The notes: generated by a model not told the origin, from the sequence alone. A DNA stretch of 64,000 bases from Dictyophora rubrovolvata (GCA_029959195.1 CP114121.1:682001-746000), one strand, 5' to 3'; counted from the first letter of the stretch, positions 23,196 to 34,804 are shown. Made by a program: numbers and translations.

Positions 23196-24356
23196 TCAAG
23201 AAGACTTGGTGGGCACCCAGAATTCTTCAACAGCTCCATTCACTGGTGTGGTTCGTGCTACAGACCCAGTCCCATCAGATCCAGAATCATCTTTTATAAC
23301 CTGTGGTGCTGCCGTTCGCGGTCTTCTCGCTCGCGTCGAATATCCCGAGGGCGGACTGGCGTCATTACTATTACTGTTATGACTCGGAGGTGGCACATTA
23401 CTCGCACTACCCGCGCCATTACTATCACCATCAACATCCATCTCGGTCTTATCTCGCTCACGCTCACGTTCTCGCTGCGGTTGTTTCCTGGAGCGCTTCA
23501 CAGCAGGATACGCGCCGTCTCCATCAACCTCAGCTCCTGCCCCTCGTCTCCGCTTTCCCCCATTATTACCCACGCCGCCTCGCCTACGCTTAGCGGGACT
23601 TGCCGATTTGTTGCTATCCAATGCCCCCTCCGGAATATCTTTTAAAGAATTTTCCGGCCCACTTTCCCTCTCCGTCTCACGCACCTTGGGAGCCGGTCGA
23701 CGCGTTCGTGACGAGCTCCGTCGACCACCACCACCACCACTACCACCGGTATCTGGAGATTGTGCCCCGGATTCTCCGTGTCTCCCTTCACTATTGTTTT
23801 TCAAACCATGCTTGGATGAGTTGTGTTGATGAGATAAGGGATGGTAAAGTGGATGTGGTGCCCTGGGAATAATAGTAATTGGCCGGAACGAGGGTGGTGG
23901 TGGTATAAATCGTTGACGAAGAGTATAGATGCCGCTGTCGCTGCCGGATGACGCGGAATTCGATGCAAATGACAAAGTATCAGTGGTGGTGGTGGTGTGG
24001 TTTGTAGGTGATAGAGCTTTTAGCGACGGGGATGATGATGAGGACGATGATGAGGACGATGAAGCTGACGAGGCTGATGAGCCAGGCACTCGACTGGTTT
24101 TATTGTTATTATTACTCCGCGAAGCAGCTGCCATAACGGCGGCGGCTTCGAATTCTAATGCGGTATTGCGAATTAAGAGAGCCATGTCAAGTGCACCAGT
24201 ATCTGGCGACTGGTAGGTGACGATAGGTTTCCTTTTCCGTGTAGACATTGTCGTCGTCGTCGTCGTAGAAGTAGTAGTAGTTGTTGTTGTTGTTGTAGGG
24301 GTAGTGCGGTTCGCATGAGACCCGCTCAGATGAGCGCGACTCTCGACGGACGACAT
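23196..24356 (-). CDS. Hypothetical low-complexity, probably nuclear protein
   Basis: A single open frame of about 386 residues from an ATG at 24356 (MSSVESRAHLSG). An upstream in-frame ATG at 24575 would add a segment that looks like translated leader and is not used here. The only ordered-looking part is RKRKPIVTYQSPDTGALDMA followed by LLIRNTALEFEAAAVMAAAS. The rest consists of poly-Thr, poly-Ser, poly-Gly and basic patches (PAKRRRGGVGN, GGKRRRGAG, AVKRSRKQPQRERERERD) that look like nuclear localisation signals, ending STRARRPRTAAPQ and EEFWVPTKSS. The long uninterrupted frame could be partly a product of its biased composition. I do not recognise a family. Confidence 0.55.
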   Translation of the reverse strand: MSSVESRAHLSGSHANRTTPTTTTTTTTTSTTTTTTMSTRKRKPIVTYQSPDTGALDMALLIRNTALEFEAAAVMAAASRSNNNNKTSRVPGSSASSASSSSSSSSSSSPSLKALSPTNHTTTTTDTLSFASNSASSGSDSGIYTLRQRFIPPPPSFRPITIIPRAPHPLYHPLSHQHNSSKHGLKNNSEGRHGESGAQSPDTGGSGGGGGRRSSSRTRRPAPKVRETERESGPENSLKDIPEGALDSNKSASPAKRRRGGVGNNGGKRRRGAGAEVDGDGAYPAVKRSRKQPQRERERERDKTEMDVDGDSNGAGSASNVPPPSHNSNSNDASPPSGYSTRARRPRTAAPQVIKDDSGSDGTGSVARTTPVNGAVEEFWVPTKSS

Positions 24357-26239
24357 TGAAAAGTGTGAAGAAGCTTCAATGAAAGTTACGACACCTTCCA
24401 TCGAAAAAAGAGGGGGAGAGAGAACACTAGTAAACTCAGAAACACAACGTTCTTGATGCAAAAGTAAACAGACAATAGTACAAAGGAGAAGAAAAGGAGA
24501 GGAGAACGAGTGACTGAAACGAGTACACAGCCCGTTTACAGAGGGACAATTGTCGATGAAATGAAGAGTAGTCAAGGATTCGTGTCAAGTCTGTTCAACG
24601 TACACTTCACTAATCCACACACACCTTCTCGTCAGCAGACGCTCGTCCACCAAGCTTGCTCGGGTCAGCACGTGCAGCTCGACGTCGATGTAACATACTT
24701 ATTGACCCTTGTTGACGCCGTCGGCCGGCGTAAAACTAAAGCAGTTGCTTACCTAATCAATCACATTTTAGTTTTTCTGACAGTTTGGCGCTCGTTTCTC
24801 TTCCAACCCGCGGCACGGACTATAAGCGATACTTCTTCGAGGAGCAGCAGCAGTGGTGCATCCCGTATAGAGCATCCTTTTTGATGATCGTCATGGAACG
24901 ATCACAAGACCCAAAATGCAGCACAAGAGAAAACGATTCTCTTTGAATTAGCTTTTTCGAAGAGAACACTTGAGATCGGGTGCCGTTCTTGCCCATCACT
25001 GAAACAAGCTCCATTGAACCCAGAAGTGCAGTTATCAATATTCGTCTTCGTTCCTCGCATTCTTACTAGTTCACTTTGCCTTTTGGGACTACGGAACCTC
25101 CGCTATTCTTCTTCGTGCAACGTGCGAAAAACAAAGCCTTTAGTGAAAACCCTTCCCATTCAATCCAAATCAACACACTAACGAAATCACAAAAATCACA
25201 ACTTAGTCTTCTCACACGCATTCCCTTTTTAATTACAGTCACGCACCTCTCTCATGGCTATTGGCCAAAAAGAAAATCCAAATGGCAAGTGCTTCCACCA
25301 ATTATCATCCATGGTCCTAAAAAGGGGTAAATTACTTTTTTTGATTCGGAATGCGGGAGAAGTCCTCGAATTCTGATACCGAAAATGTCAAATGAACCCT
25401 CGCAAGCTATAATTGTAGTCTGCAGCTGTAACAATTTCTTTCCCTCTCCGATTACCCTTAACTTATTCAGAAGATAACCGGCACTCGGTACAGAAAACAC
25501 GAATTCTCCGAATACCCGATTCTAAAAATTATTCCAATTCCCCCGAGGCTTGCCCTTTTGGCAAGTACATATACACATACATAACAGAGGTGGGGACACT
25601 CCGACTCGAGTCGTCCGACTCTTGGGCACCTTCAATCTATCACTCTCATTCACGTTCACTAATATATATTTACAACGCGTGGTGTTACGGACATTTTACA
25701 CATGTACGAGCAAATCACGTATTGCGGGAGAACACGGTGTGATAAAGCAGAAATAGTACGGATCTATTTCATTACGTCCCTTGATCTCCTTTATTAACTT
25801 GTGCCTCTCTAATGATAGCCGCAAAGCTTTATCCTACTCAGGATTGGTCAATGAGGTCATTCTGCATGTGGTCCTTATTGATTGCAATTCTTGTAATTGG
25901 ATCTTTTTCATAGGCTCAATTACCGACTTTGATTGGGGCTTTGCATTGACATTTTACGTTCATAATCATAACCTTGTGCTGTAATCCCGCCTTGCAGTTC
26001 AATCTTCAAAAGCTATTGAGTCATAAATACACTTGTGCAGCGCCGAATTATTTCATGTACCCGTGGCGTTCCTGAAATATCTACTACTAAATACAATACA
26101 AAATTGAATAATTTCGTTCCCGGACTCTCTAGATTGTCCACAGGCAGGCAGGTTCCAAATAAAACCATTTGACTGGCAGAGTCTGCCCTACATAAAACCG
26201 TTCTAAATATGTTCTGTTTTTCCCCCCTCTCTTGAAAAC
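24357..26239. other. 1.9-kb stretch without a supportable gene
   Basis: It includes the leader and promoter of the disordered-protein gene. Short open frames occur on both strands but none has domain-like sequence or splice-joined continuity. A small inverted motif (gactcgagtcgtccgactc) lies near 25603-25621. Confidence 0.45.
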
Positions 26240-26912
26240 AAATTTGTGCGTTAATAATCATGTCGATCACGATTGTTTTCTTCTTCAACTTGAAGTCGCG
26301 ATGCCTCGGCATTCAATTCCTCGTACACATCCTCGTATATAGTCGCTTTTTCAATCAACGCCTCCAACGGGGTACTTTCGAAGCTATACCCAGCCTGAAT
26401 CCATCCCGAGCGTATACGACACAGCACCATCCCAAAAAACTCGCGTGGCCCCCCACGAATCCAAAACATCCAATCAACCTAAAAGGCTTACCCCCCTGTT
26501 CGGAATTTAACAGCTTCTTCTTCATCTTGAATTTATAATTCGAAGGAAAACAGAACTCAAAAAGTGCATCAAACAAAGCACTTAGTTCCCACTTTGCAGG
26601 ATTGGGTGCTACGCAGTGTATATAGAAAACCTCTGCCCGGCCAAAAACGTAGTTGAGCAGAAGTGCTACGGCACGTTCGTTGTTTAGACGAGAGTACTTT
26701 TTCCAGAGTTCGATTGGGTGAACCCATTTGTCAAACGCGATGAGATTGGGGGTTCCATCGTATATATGTGGCTCTGGTGCTTCGAATGCAAATTCGGAAA
26801 TGGTATCAGACTCCGAATCGGGCATGTTTGAAGGAAGTGTATATAAAGTGGGTCGTCGTTCGGTTGATATAAAAGGGTAGAGAAATTGCAGCTGAAGAGC
26901 TTTGTGTCTCAC
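26240..26912 (-). mobile_element. Solitary Ty3-type gag-like sequence, broken copy
   Basis: Resembles the neighbouring gag-like gene at 27347-28357 throughout: EPHIYDGTPNLIAFDKWVHP, IELWKKYSRLNNERAV and VAPNPAKWELSALFDALFEF correspond to equivalent stretches there. No protease, reverse transcriptase, integrase or LTR is seen nearby. It is shorter than its neighbour and broken (about two breaks). It has the same orientation as the intact copy, so a local duplication is likely. Confidence 0.65.
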
Positions 26913-27346
26913 CTCGCCGTGGCACTCGCCCTTTCAAGTGCAGTACTATGCAAAACCTGTGGCACAAAGTGCCATGTAAAGTCGAATTAAACGGTTTTGG
27001 ATAGTAGAAGAGCAATTGAGTAGGTGGTTATTGAAAAAGCTCGGCGCAATGAGACACAAGCGATTCGTGTTGTTGTGCTAGGTGTCGTTCAAGTTCGCCA
27101 GCGTCATGGCACTCTAGTCTCTAGCATTTGTGTAAATAGTGCCGCCGCATTGCTCGCAGTCGAACAGATGAGTCCGTCAAGCAAAGAGTCAGGGTGTGAG
27201 TAATATGGCGTGAGTGCGTAAAATGGCCCTACAAAGAATTAGGACACATGATAAATCTATAGCTTTAGGTGAATGAACTGGTGAACATATGTACGTCGTG
27301 TGTATGCACAAAGTATCAATTACATTACAGGAACGTTAACACAGCA

Positions 27347-28357
27347 CTAATCCATGGAACTTTTTGCTTTCCTAGACTTTCTCCGGTAAGCTTCCCGGTC
27401 ACTTACACTGGCAGGACCATCTCCTGTATAGCCCTTCTTTGCTTTGTCTCCCCCTTTTCCAGACGATGATTTTTTATGGTCTCTATTCTTACCCCGCTGA
27501 TCGAATTCCCAGCCTCCACGATAAGGAACGAAGTGAATATTCTCCTGCTTAAGGCACGTGAGTGTCTCAGCAGCTTCGAAACGATATGCCAATTCGACCA
27601 AATTTTCCACCGGAGTGCTTTCACGACTGCATCCAGCTTCAATCCATCCTGCACGCACATGCGGCGCAGCACCATTCCACAACGTTTCGTTAATGTCCGA
27701 CGGCGTCATAACGTCATATCTCTCCGCCACAGATCGAACCTCGTGAGCAAAGAATTTAAAAGGTTTCGTTCCCTGTTTAGAGTTCATCAGTGCCTTCCTC
27801 AATCTCGATTCGAAATCCGGCGGAAAGCAGTAATCGAAAAGTGCGTGGAAAACCGCACTCAGTCTCCATTGTGTCGGATTGGGTGCTACGTAGCCCATAT
27901 AAAACACCATTGCTTTGTCCGAAACGTAGTAAAACAAATGCAACACGGCCGAGTTATTGCTTAACCCCAAAGCACTCTTCCAAAGTTTGACCGAGAAGGC
28001 CCATTGCTCGAACACGAAATGATTGGCAGTCCCATTGTATATCGAAGGTTCTCGTACTTTGAATCCCGTGCTTGAAAGATCCCTATGCCGCTTTACTGTC
28101 TTATTCTTTTTCTTTTTTTGATGTTTTCTCCCGGCGTCAGAATCACTCGCATCACTAGATTCGGAGCTGGCATCGGACTCGGACTCATCAACCTTGACAT
28201 CAGGTATCGCCTTCTGCTCCAGCCCACCTTCTGATGTTATCGTACCGCGATCAAACGGGTTCGGGTTGAGGGAATTACTGGTCGTGGTCGGCGCAACAGA
28301 CTTTTTGCCTCGAGCTGGGGATGCGGTGTCGTTGGATCTTTTGAAGCTTGAAGACAT
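27347..28357 (-). mobile_element. Solitary Ty3-type gag-like gene, looks whole
   Basis: A 336-residue frame: a basic/acidic disordered head (SESDASSESSDASDSDAG, HQKKKKNKTVKRHRD), a retrotransposon-gag-like helical core (SIYNGTANHFVFEQWAFSVK, VAPNPTQWRLSAVFHALFDY, EVRSVAERYDVMTPSDINET, RAGWIEAGCSRESTPVENLV), and a basic Lys/Ser/Gly tail. No zinc knuckle, pol gene or LTR was found around it. It may be a stranded fragment of a Ty3 element or a gag gene kept by the host; the sequence alone does not decide. Confidence 0.65.
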
Positions 28358-28949
28358 ATTGTTGGAGAATCGAGTAAAAGATCGTTGTCAAAGAGGTGTG
28401 AAGATTTGGTTTGGGTGATCGGATCGTTCCCTGTAGATAGAATATACTTTAGAATAGGTAAAACCCACTCTATGAATGTGCTCACAAAAATGTATTAGAG
28501 AAATGACTTTTTGTGAGTTAACTTTGAGAATACACAACAGAGATGAAGCACTTTACGCTGCAGTTGGAGAGACGAAGAAAAGAAAAACATAGGGCTTTTA
28601 AGTTTCGGTCATGGAAGACCACTGATGTCCATGGCTGCCGCGGCCTCGAGCTTGAGTAGAACATAGTATGGACTCGAAAGTATCGAGACATCATGCATCA
28701 AGACGCGTTTATAAGTAATACGAAAAACACAGGGGGAGACAACTTTCCGTTCACACCACGTCGGGATAGTAGCAGCATACATGTGCAATTTTTGTAAAAA
28801 TTCCCGAAGTTTCTTTATACAACCTTTCAAATATATACAACACAATAGAAGAAGTGGGGGTGGGGGGATAACGGGAGAGACGTGCAAGCTGAAAAACTAA
28901 CTTGCTTCTAGACTATAGATAATGCAAACATGTATCTATTTACAATTCT
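28358..28949. other. Intergenic stretch between the gag-like gene and the peroxidase
   Basis: Contains the 5' flank of the gag-like gene and the 3' flank of the peroxidase gene. No coding sequence supported. Confidence 0.4.
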
Positions 28950-30410
28950 CTAAGAGTCGTCGTCACCATCCAGGCATGCAGTATCGGTGGCAATGCAGTG
29001 TCTGTAGAAATAAATTAAATGGGAGAATTTGATTCAAGGTAAGAAGAAAAACTTACGGGATGATAGTCTCGGTGGCACCGGGATCGGTCTTGAGATTGGG
29101 GAAAGGAGAGGCGAAGCAAGCTTGTTGAATGTCAGCACGGGTCTTGGTAGCGGGGAAACTATGGTTCAGATATGCGAAATGAGAAAAATGAGCCGATTTC
29201 AAAAATTATATCAAAGAAAAAAACGTACGTCGCGGGTTTCTTAACTGCCGGTTGTGGGGTGGGAATGACTTCAGAGCAGTCAACAAAGCTGCTTGTGTCT
29301 TGAGCGATGACAGCAAGCTTAGCCATGACGGATTTGAAAGCTGAAGACATCTTCTCTTGTTCATTGACAAATCCTTGCCATGTGCATGCACTAAACAAGG
29401 CGTGCGTTGAGAAATGTATCGTTCGAAGTAGTATGATTTCTCTGAAACACTTACGTTCTGGGATCACGAGCGAGCTCAAAGTCAGATTGGAGACGCATTT
29501 CACCAACGTTGACATCATCACTAAGAGGAAGAGGCGATTCGACTTCACCAACATTTCCAGAAGTTCCGGGGAATCCAACACCCTTGAGCAAAACTTCCAA
29601 GAAAATTTGGGTGTCAAAGGTGAATGGGGTAGAATCGAAGGGGACGGCTTGGATGGTAGGGTCGACGTGGTCAGAACGGGCGATAGTGTGCGAAGCCAAC
29701 AAGGCAATAACTTCTTCCGCGGTGAACTTTCCACCGTCCTCCATACGTGAAAGAATGGAGGTGACGTTGTCTTGAGGTTCGGGGATCAAACCATCGGGAG
29801 CGGGGGCTGTTGCGTTGGGACGGCCGAGCAAGAATTCCAGTTGAGGAGCACCGGGGCAGTTGGTGAGCGCTATAGCACCAGCAAATTGAATCAAGTCACC
29901 AGCTGAGACTTGAGGGTGGGCAGCGAGGAAGGGCAAAAGAGCGTCGACAGAGTCGGAAATACCCAGGTTGGCTGAGAAGTTGGGCTCAACGTCGGGGAAG
30001 ACGAGCATAGAGCCATCGGCTCCTCCACCGGGGAAGACACTGCCTTCTTCCTTGAGTTTCTGGGAGAATGCGATAGCATCGTCTGGAGAATCAATTAAGT
30101 CAAATAAGAAAAGCCTCAGGCCCCGATCCTTTGACTTACGGAAAGTGAGACGGACAACTTCGTGTGCGTCCTCACCGCACTCGTTGGCGAACCTGTGTAG
30201 TAAATTTTTGTTAGTAATTCCCAAGGATACGTGTTTTAAAAATGAAATGTACAAATTAGTTTGGAGGTCATCACGGAGGGCGAACAAGGGGCAACAAGCA
30301 GCGTTGCTGGCCTTGTTACCGTCTGGGCAGGTGACAACACGGGTTTTGGGAGGGGCAGCAGAAACAAGTGCCGCAAGGGAAGTGAGTGCGAGGAGTGACT
30401 GGAAGACCAT
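28950..30410 (-). CDS. MnP: Class II secreted manganese peroxidase
   Basis: Haem peroxidase that oxidises Mn2+ to Mn3+ in lignin breakdown. The signal peptide is [18 protein letters not shown], followed by a mature start near [28 protein letters not shown] followed after an intron by HDAIAFS gives the distal Arg and His and two Glu Mn ligands (E35 and E39 of the P. chrysosporium enzyme). [20 protein letters not shown] is a calcium site. [17 protein letters not shown] holds the proximal His and the Asp Mn ligand (D179). The position of the lignin-peroxidase surface Trp is Ala, so this is MnP, neither LiP nor versatile peroxidase. [15 protein letters not shown] is family-typical. The C-terminus HCIATDTAC carries the extra Cys pair of MnPs. 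Multiple introns; stop at 28952-28950. A TATA box lies about 80 bp upstream. Confidence 0.96.
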
Positions 30411-30490
30411 TTCTAACCCTGAAGACGAAGTGAAGCTACGACTCAAGCTGAGAGCAATGCTGGAGAAAGGCATTGAACGATAGCCCACAT

Positions 30491-30498
30491 CTTTTATA
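30491..30498 (-). promoter_or_regulatory. TATA box of the manganese peroxidase gene
   Basis: TATAAAAG on the minus strand, about 81 bp before the start codon, in the spacing usual for strongly expressed secreted-enzyme genes. Confidence 0.6.
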
Positions 30499-31896
30499 CC
30501 TGAAATTTCGAAAGAAAAACAAATAAAAGAAAGCAAGATGGGACAAATTTTACCAACGCTGTGCGAGTAAGTTTGGAATTGCTACCACCAGTCTTGTTTC
30601 AAGAATTATCCAGGTAGAGACTCCAGATCCAATGGATAAGGCTGAAAATGCAATGAAGATTCTGGGAACGGTATGAGTGAAAGGAAATACGTGAGATTGA
30701 GAGAAAAAATGAGCCTCACGGTTCAACAGTATACTCTGTCGGTGGATGATTTCACAGTCAACCAGAAGTGAACGGTAGAAATTGTATCAATTCCATTGGT
30801 AAAATCAATGCATGAGAGTCAAGCTATTCATATATCTGATGGTATAAAAAATGGCAAGTTAGGCTCTAGCGATAATGACCGGTTTCTGCTAGTTAAGTAG
30901 TAGCTCCATCGAAAAAAAAAGAACAATGCAGGATGCCTCGACTGCAAGCCGGAACGGCTTTTGCAATTCGGGAGCGACGATTCGTTAACAAGCGAGAATG
31001 ATTTGATCCTAATATCAGTCGGTCGACGTTTTTGGGGTGCCAAGAGAGAACGAAACAGGGGAACAGCATCAGATGGTGGGAAGACTTCCCTCGTACCGAT
31101 GGCCGATTTCTCACTGGAATGCGCTATGACCCATTCGCTTGAAAAGTTTTTGGTGAGCCTTAGTCAAGAAATTTTTGAGAATGCAAACGATTGTCTTTAC
31201 CTTTCGCTGCTTTTGAGCTTGGAGCGAGCTTGAACGTGGTCCCCAATTGAATTGTCATTGTTTAAGAAGACAGAAACACGATCCACATGGTTATGATTAC
31301 TCCAACCCGGTATGTTCAAGTCTTTGCTGTGGAGAGACAATAAAATCAAGTATTGACTGGAAAATAAAGCTCTGGACGAATATAAAAGACGACTAGAATG
31401 TGCGTTCACAAACCATAACGCCGGATATGCTGGTTTCAGTGATCGTTGGTTACCCTCCCCGAGGGACTGGTACCAATTCCCGAAGCTCTCGTTGGCGGGA
31501 GCCCACTATAACGGAGACAACAGAAGGACATCAAATCCATTACTGAGGGTCTCTGCTGCGCCACCGTGACTGCTAGCATATTATGGATGATGACTGCGGT
31601 CATCGTTCATTGAAGTTCCAGGAACCTTCCAAGGATTTAAGAATACACAGGCTCGTTGTTGAATTCACTCGTGAATGCCATAAGATATTGTAAACCCTGC
31701 AAGAAACACTGCGTTGACTTGCCGCAGACACAAACGTCGAGCGCAAAAAGATGTGAGCTGTATTATGTAAGGTACGCGTCCGTGCCGACAGTCGGCGACT
31801 CGGACCTGCGTGTCGGCCAAGTGTCGGCTTGGTCAAATTCCTCGAAATATTTGCATGAATAACACATTAAACAAGGTTGTTACGCACTCAATGTAA
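30499..31896. other. Peroxidase upstream region, no gene supported
   Basis: About 1.4 kb between the peroxidase and a copia fragment. Short open frames do not resemble protein. A cluster of GTCGGC/GCCGAC repeats in both orientations lies at about 31785-31831. No convincing metal-response element was found by eye. Confidence 0.4.
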
Positions 31897-32084
31897 TGTT
31901 GGAGGTACGACACGATCACACTAGACGATAGATAGTAGATTAGAGTATATTACATACACATCACGCGTTACGCATAATAGCCTGAGGCGCCGGTCAAAAG
32001 ACGTCAGGACCGTAGTACCTCAGGTATGTAAACAGCCTCTCTTAATATGACGTCTTTTGACCGTAGCACCTCAGTGCTCTTTCA
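31897..32084 (+). repeat. 5' LTR of the copia fragment
   Basis: Shares TGTTGGAG at the start, CTGAGGCGCCGG in the middle and CTCAGTGC near the end with the LTR at 56137-56269. It contains a long inverted repeat (GGTCAAAAGACGTC at about 31993 and its complement at about 32048). Confidence 0.8.
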
Positions 32085-32900
32085 ACGGGTTATGGGCCCC
32101 GGTGCCTTAACTTAATTGGTTATGAAAGTAAAGATACACGCTGCAGCCTCGCGACAAATTTTATCTGTCCATTTAAACAAAAATCATATAATACCATCTC
32201 GTCTACTACAACCACCATGTCTGGCTTTGACTCCACTAAGAAGAGCTTCAGCAATCTTACGGGTACCCCCAGTAACTATGCATCATGGAGCGAGAACATG
32301 AAATCGTTCTTAAAAACGCGTCGCGAATGGTCGGCTATTGAAGGCGACCCGCAACCCTCGTTTGTAATCCCTAATGCCCCGTCTCGACAAGAGCAACTTG
32401 ATTTCAGAGATTGGAGGAACACGAGAGACTCAGCAGCAGATGCCATTTTCCTCTGCATCGATGAATCTCAAAAGGACCTTGTGCGTGAATGTCAGGATGA
32501 TCCACAGCAGATGTGGACCCGTCTGAAAGAGATCCACCAACAACCTAAAGCAGGTCCTCGCTTCAACGCCTACGATAATCTCTTCAACATTCAGAAGGAG
32601 GAAGGCGAAAGTCTGACTAACCTAGTTGGACGAGGCTCGCGCTTGATGGCCAATACCAAGGCCCTCCGCCCTGAGAAATACAATCTTCAACAACTTGATG
32701 AAGAACTTCTCTGCATGGCTCTTATACGCAGCCTACCCGCCGAATTCTCCAGCTTCGTTACCTCTCTCTTCCTCATCGATAAACTCAGCCTGGACTCACT
32801 CCGTGCAGCATTTCACGACTATGAGAATCAGTCTCAGCTCCGCGACTCGTCAGCACAACTTGCTGTTGCAATGAAAGCCTCATCTGCTTACAAGATGTAA
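31897..32900 (+). mobile_element. Copia (Ty1) retrotransposon, 5' fragment: LTR and gag
   Basis: Begins with an LTR at 31897-32084 (TGTTGG...TTCA), followed directly by a primer-binding-site-like GGGTTATGGGCCCC that matches an initiator-Met tRNA anticodon-loop primer. A gag frame from 32217 reads GTPSNYASWSENMKSFLK, MWTRLKEIHQQ and LRPEKYNLQQLDEELLCMAL, a UBN2/copia gag. Pol and the 3' LTR are absent, so this is a truncated fossil; the remnant may extend to about 33070. A 3' fragment of the same family is at 55739-56269. Confidence 0.85.
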
Positions 32901-33321
32901 TTGGATTGGTGAGTCTTGCAAGATTTAAGGTACTGAGGTGTTTATTGAATTGCATCAGAAAAAAATGACATGACAATGTGCCCCCGGAACACGTCGCTTT
33001 ACGGTTTACCCCTTCAATCATACTATATGACTGTAGTGGCCACAACCTCGTTTCACCACTGGCAGGAAAGTGAGCAGGTCTGACTTAGAACGAGAACACA
33101 GAGCATTCTTTATTGAAAAGTTGAAAAGTGGAATAAAAATTCTTTTTCCTTGTTACATATGTCAATATAACGGCGAAAACAGCAAAGTCTCGACCACGGC
33201 CAAGACTTCCATAGACCCAATAAACTCCAAAACAAGCGTCAACATTTATTATAGTATAGCATCCTCGAACTCACTTTTTTTAGAGCAAAAAGGAATAATT
33301 CAATGTCTGTCGTTTCTCTCA

Positions 33322-33666
33322 TCAAGCGGCGGTGGGAGCTGACAGATAATTGAGTGCCGTTAGTGATTAGGATAATTAGCATACTCACTGGGCTCTGCAA
33401 CAATAAAGGTATTAGGAGGAAATCCTTCAAGGGATTGATTGGGTATCGTAAGTAATCGATTGATCAAGGTATTCATCATACAAAACATACCAGGGAAAAG
33501 GCCTAAAGTGAGGAAAACGTGGAAAAGTGATCAGATTGTGAAACATTTGCAAAAACTAGTCAAACGTAAAACTCGTACCATCACTGGGAGATGGGTTAGA
33601 CGCGGTCACAGAGACCAAAAGAACAGAGAGCAGAGTAACGAAGAGAGCAGAGGTAGTGAATTGCAT
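33322..33666 (-). CDS. Small secreted proline-rich peptide, four exons
   Basis: MQFTTSALFVTLLSVLLVSV is a clear signal peptide, followed by TASNPSPSDG. Three short GT-AG introns (donors GTACGA, GTATGT, GTGAGT; acceptors TTTAG, TGAAG, GTCAG) connect to LFPGFPPNTFIVAEP and TPTAA, stop at 33324-33322. The product is about 50 residues, roughly 30 after signal cleavage, with no cysteine. A TATTTAAA element sits about 85-90 bp upstream. All three junctions keep frame, which argues for a real gene. The middle acceptor is weak. I do not recognise the family; mating pheromones are prenylated at CaaX and lack a signal peptide, so it is not one of those. Confidence 0.55.
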
Positions 33667-34804
33667 GTTGAGTTGGAGAATAGAAAAGTGCTGGTGACAC
33701 TGAAATTTGTAACTCAAGATGAGTGACAAGATGGAATGATTTCAGCTGGTTTAAATACCTTTCGAACACGCAGCACCCGATGCGGTGCGCCAGGGTAATG
33801 TTTAATTTGTGAAGGCCTGACTAACCTCACCAAATATTGAACCATGGGTTGCTTGTGGACGTCAAAAACCTCTTTAGTCCTAGTTTGAGAATTCTTCAGG
33901 GCGTGTGATAGATGATTGTTCACAGATAAACTTACAGTCAGATTGTATGTCGTCATGTAATAAAGAGAAAATTAAGTCTTACTATCGTATTTTCAGTGTA
34001 CCACTACTATAAGCCCTTGCGTAAATTTGTGCTTGAAGGTCGAAGGACTCTAGCAAATTGACCCATATGTCTTCCCGGATCCTCAATTTTGGCTACATAC
34101 TGAGAAATTGAGAAAAAGATGCAAGGGTCGAGAGACTCGGAGATTCTCTTGTGCAGGGTCTCCAGCAGCCCTCTACTCCCTTTACTGGCAGGAGGACCCT
34201 TGATAATTCCCACTGAGACCATCGGGGCCGCAAAAGAGAAAGTCTGAAAAAGATTCGAGTACATATGTCGGTATCGACAGACGCTTGAAAGGAAAATAAA
34301 ACTTCAAATTACAAGAATGTTATCATGATCATGTTGAAAGTGAGTACCTGTAATCAAAATACTGAGGTCTGTAAATTCGGTCTTGAAATAGCATGTCCAA
34401 ATCGTAGCCTTGAGACTGAAGCTATTCAATTACCGAGGGAAATCCCGCTCGGGCTTTATTATGAGCTTCGCTTACCAAAAATGATCGATAACGGCACCTT
34501 CGTGTTTGGACCCTTGAATGCGTGATCACTACCAATCCGTTAGTAGTCAGTATAAAACATAGGAATGATAGCGAAGCTCGAACTTCTAGTAAATCCAATT
34601 CTATTTGGTTGGACATTAAGACGGAGGAACAGTTGGTCTGACTGCATCTGACCTTCCGGAGGTCTTTTTGGGAAGGTTGCGTGGGCTTATTATTAATACA
34701 CTATTACCAGATGACTCCTGCCAAAACCCTGTCTCCGCCAGGCTAATAGGACTGCGCTTTCGGCTAACGTTCACTAAAATTTCTCCTGTGGCATCAGTAA
34801 TATG
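33667..34804. other. Intergenic stretch, no gene supported
   Basis: It contains the promoter of the small peptide gene and then about 1 kb with short, mutually overlapping frames and no recognisable repeat. Sequence just beyond the SINE core may belong to the SINE tail. Confidence 0.4.

Noticed and set aside
27476-27964. 162-codon plus-strand open frame
   Set aside because: Antisense to the gag-like gene at 27347-28357, which has recognisable sequence.
29968-30483. 171-codon plus-strand open frame over the peroxidase gene
   Set aside because: Antisense to signal peptide and exons of a clear manganese peroxidase.
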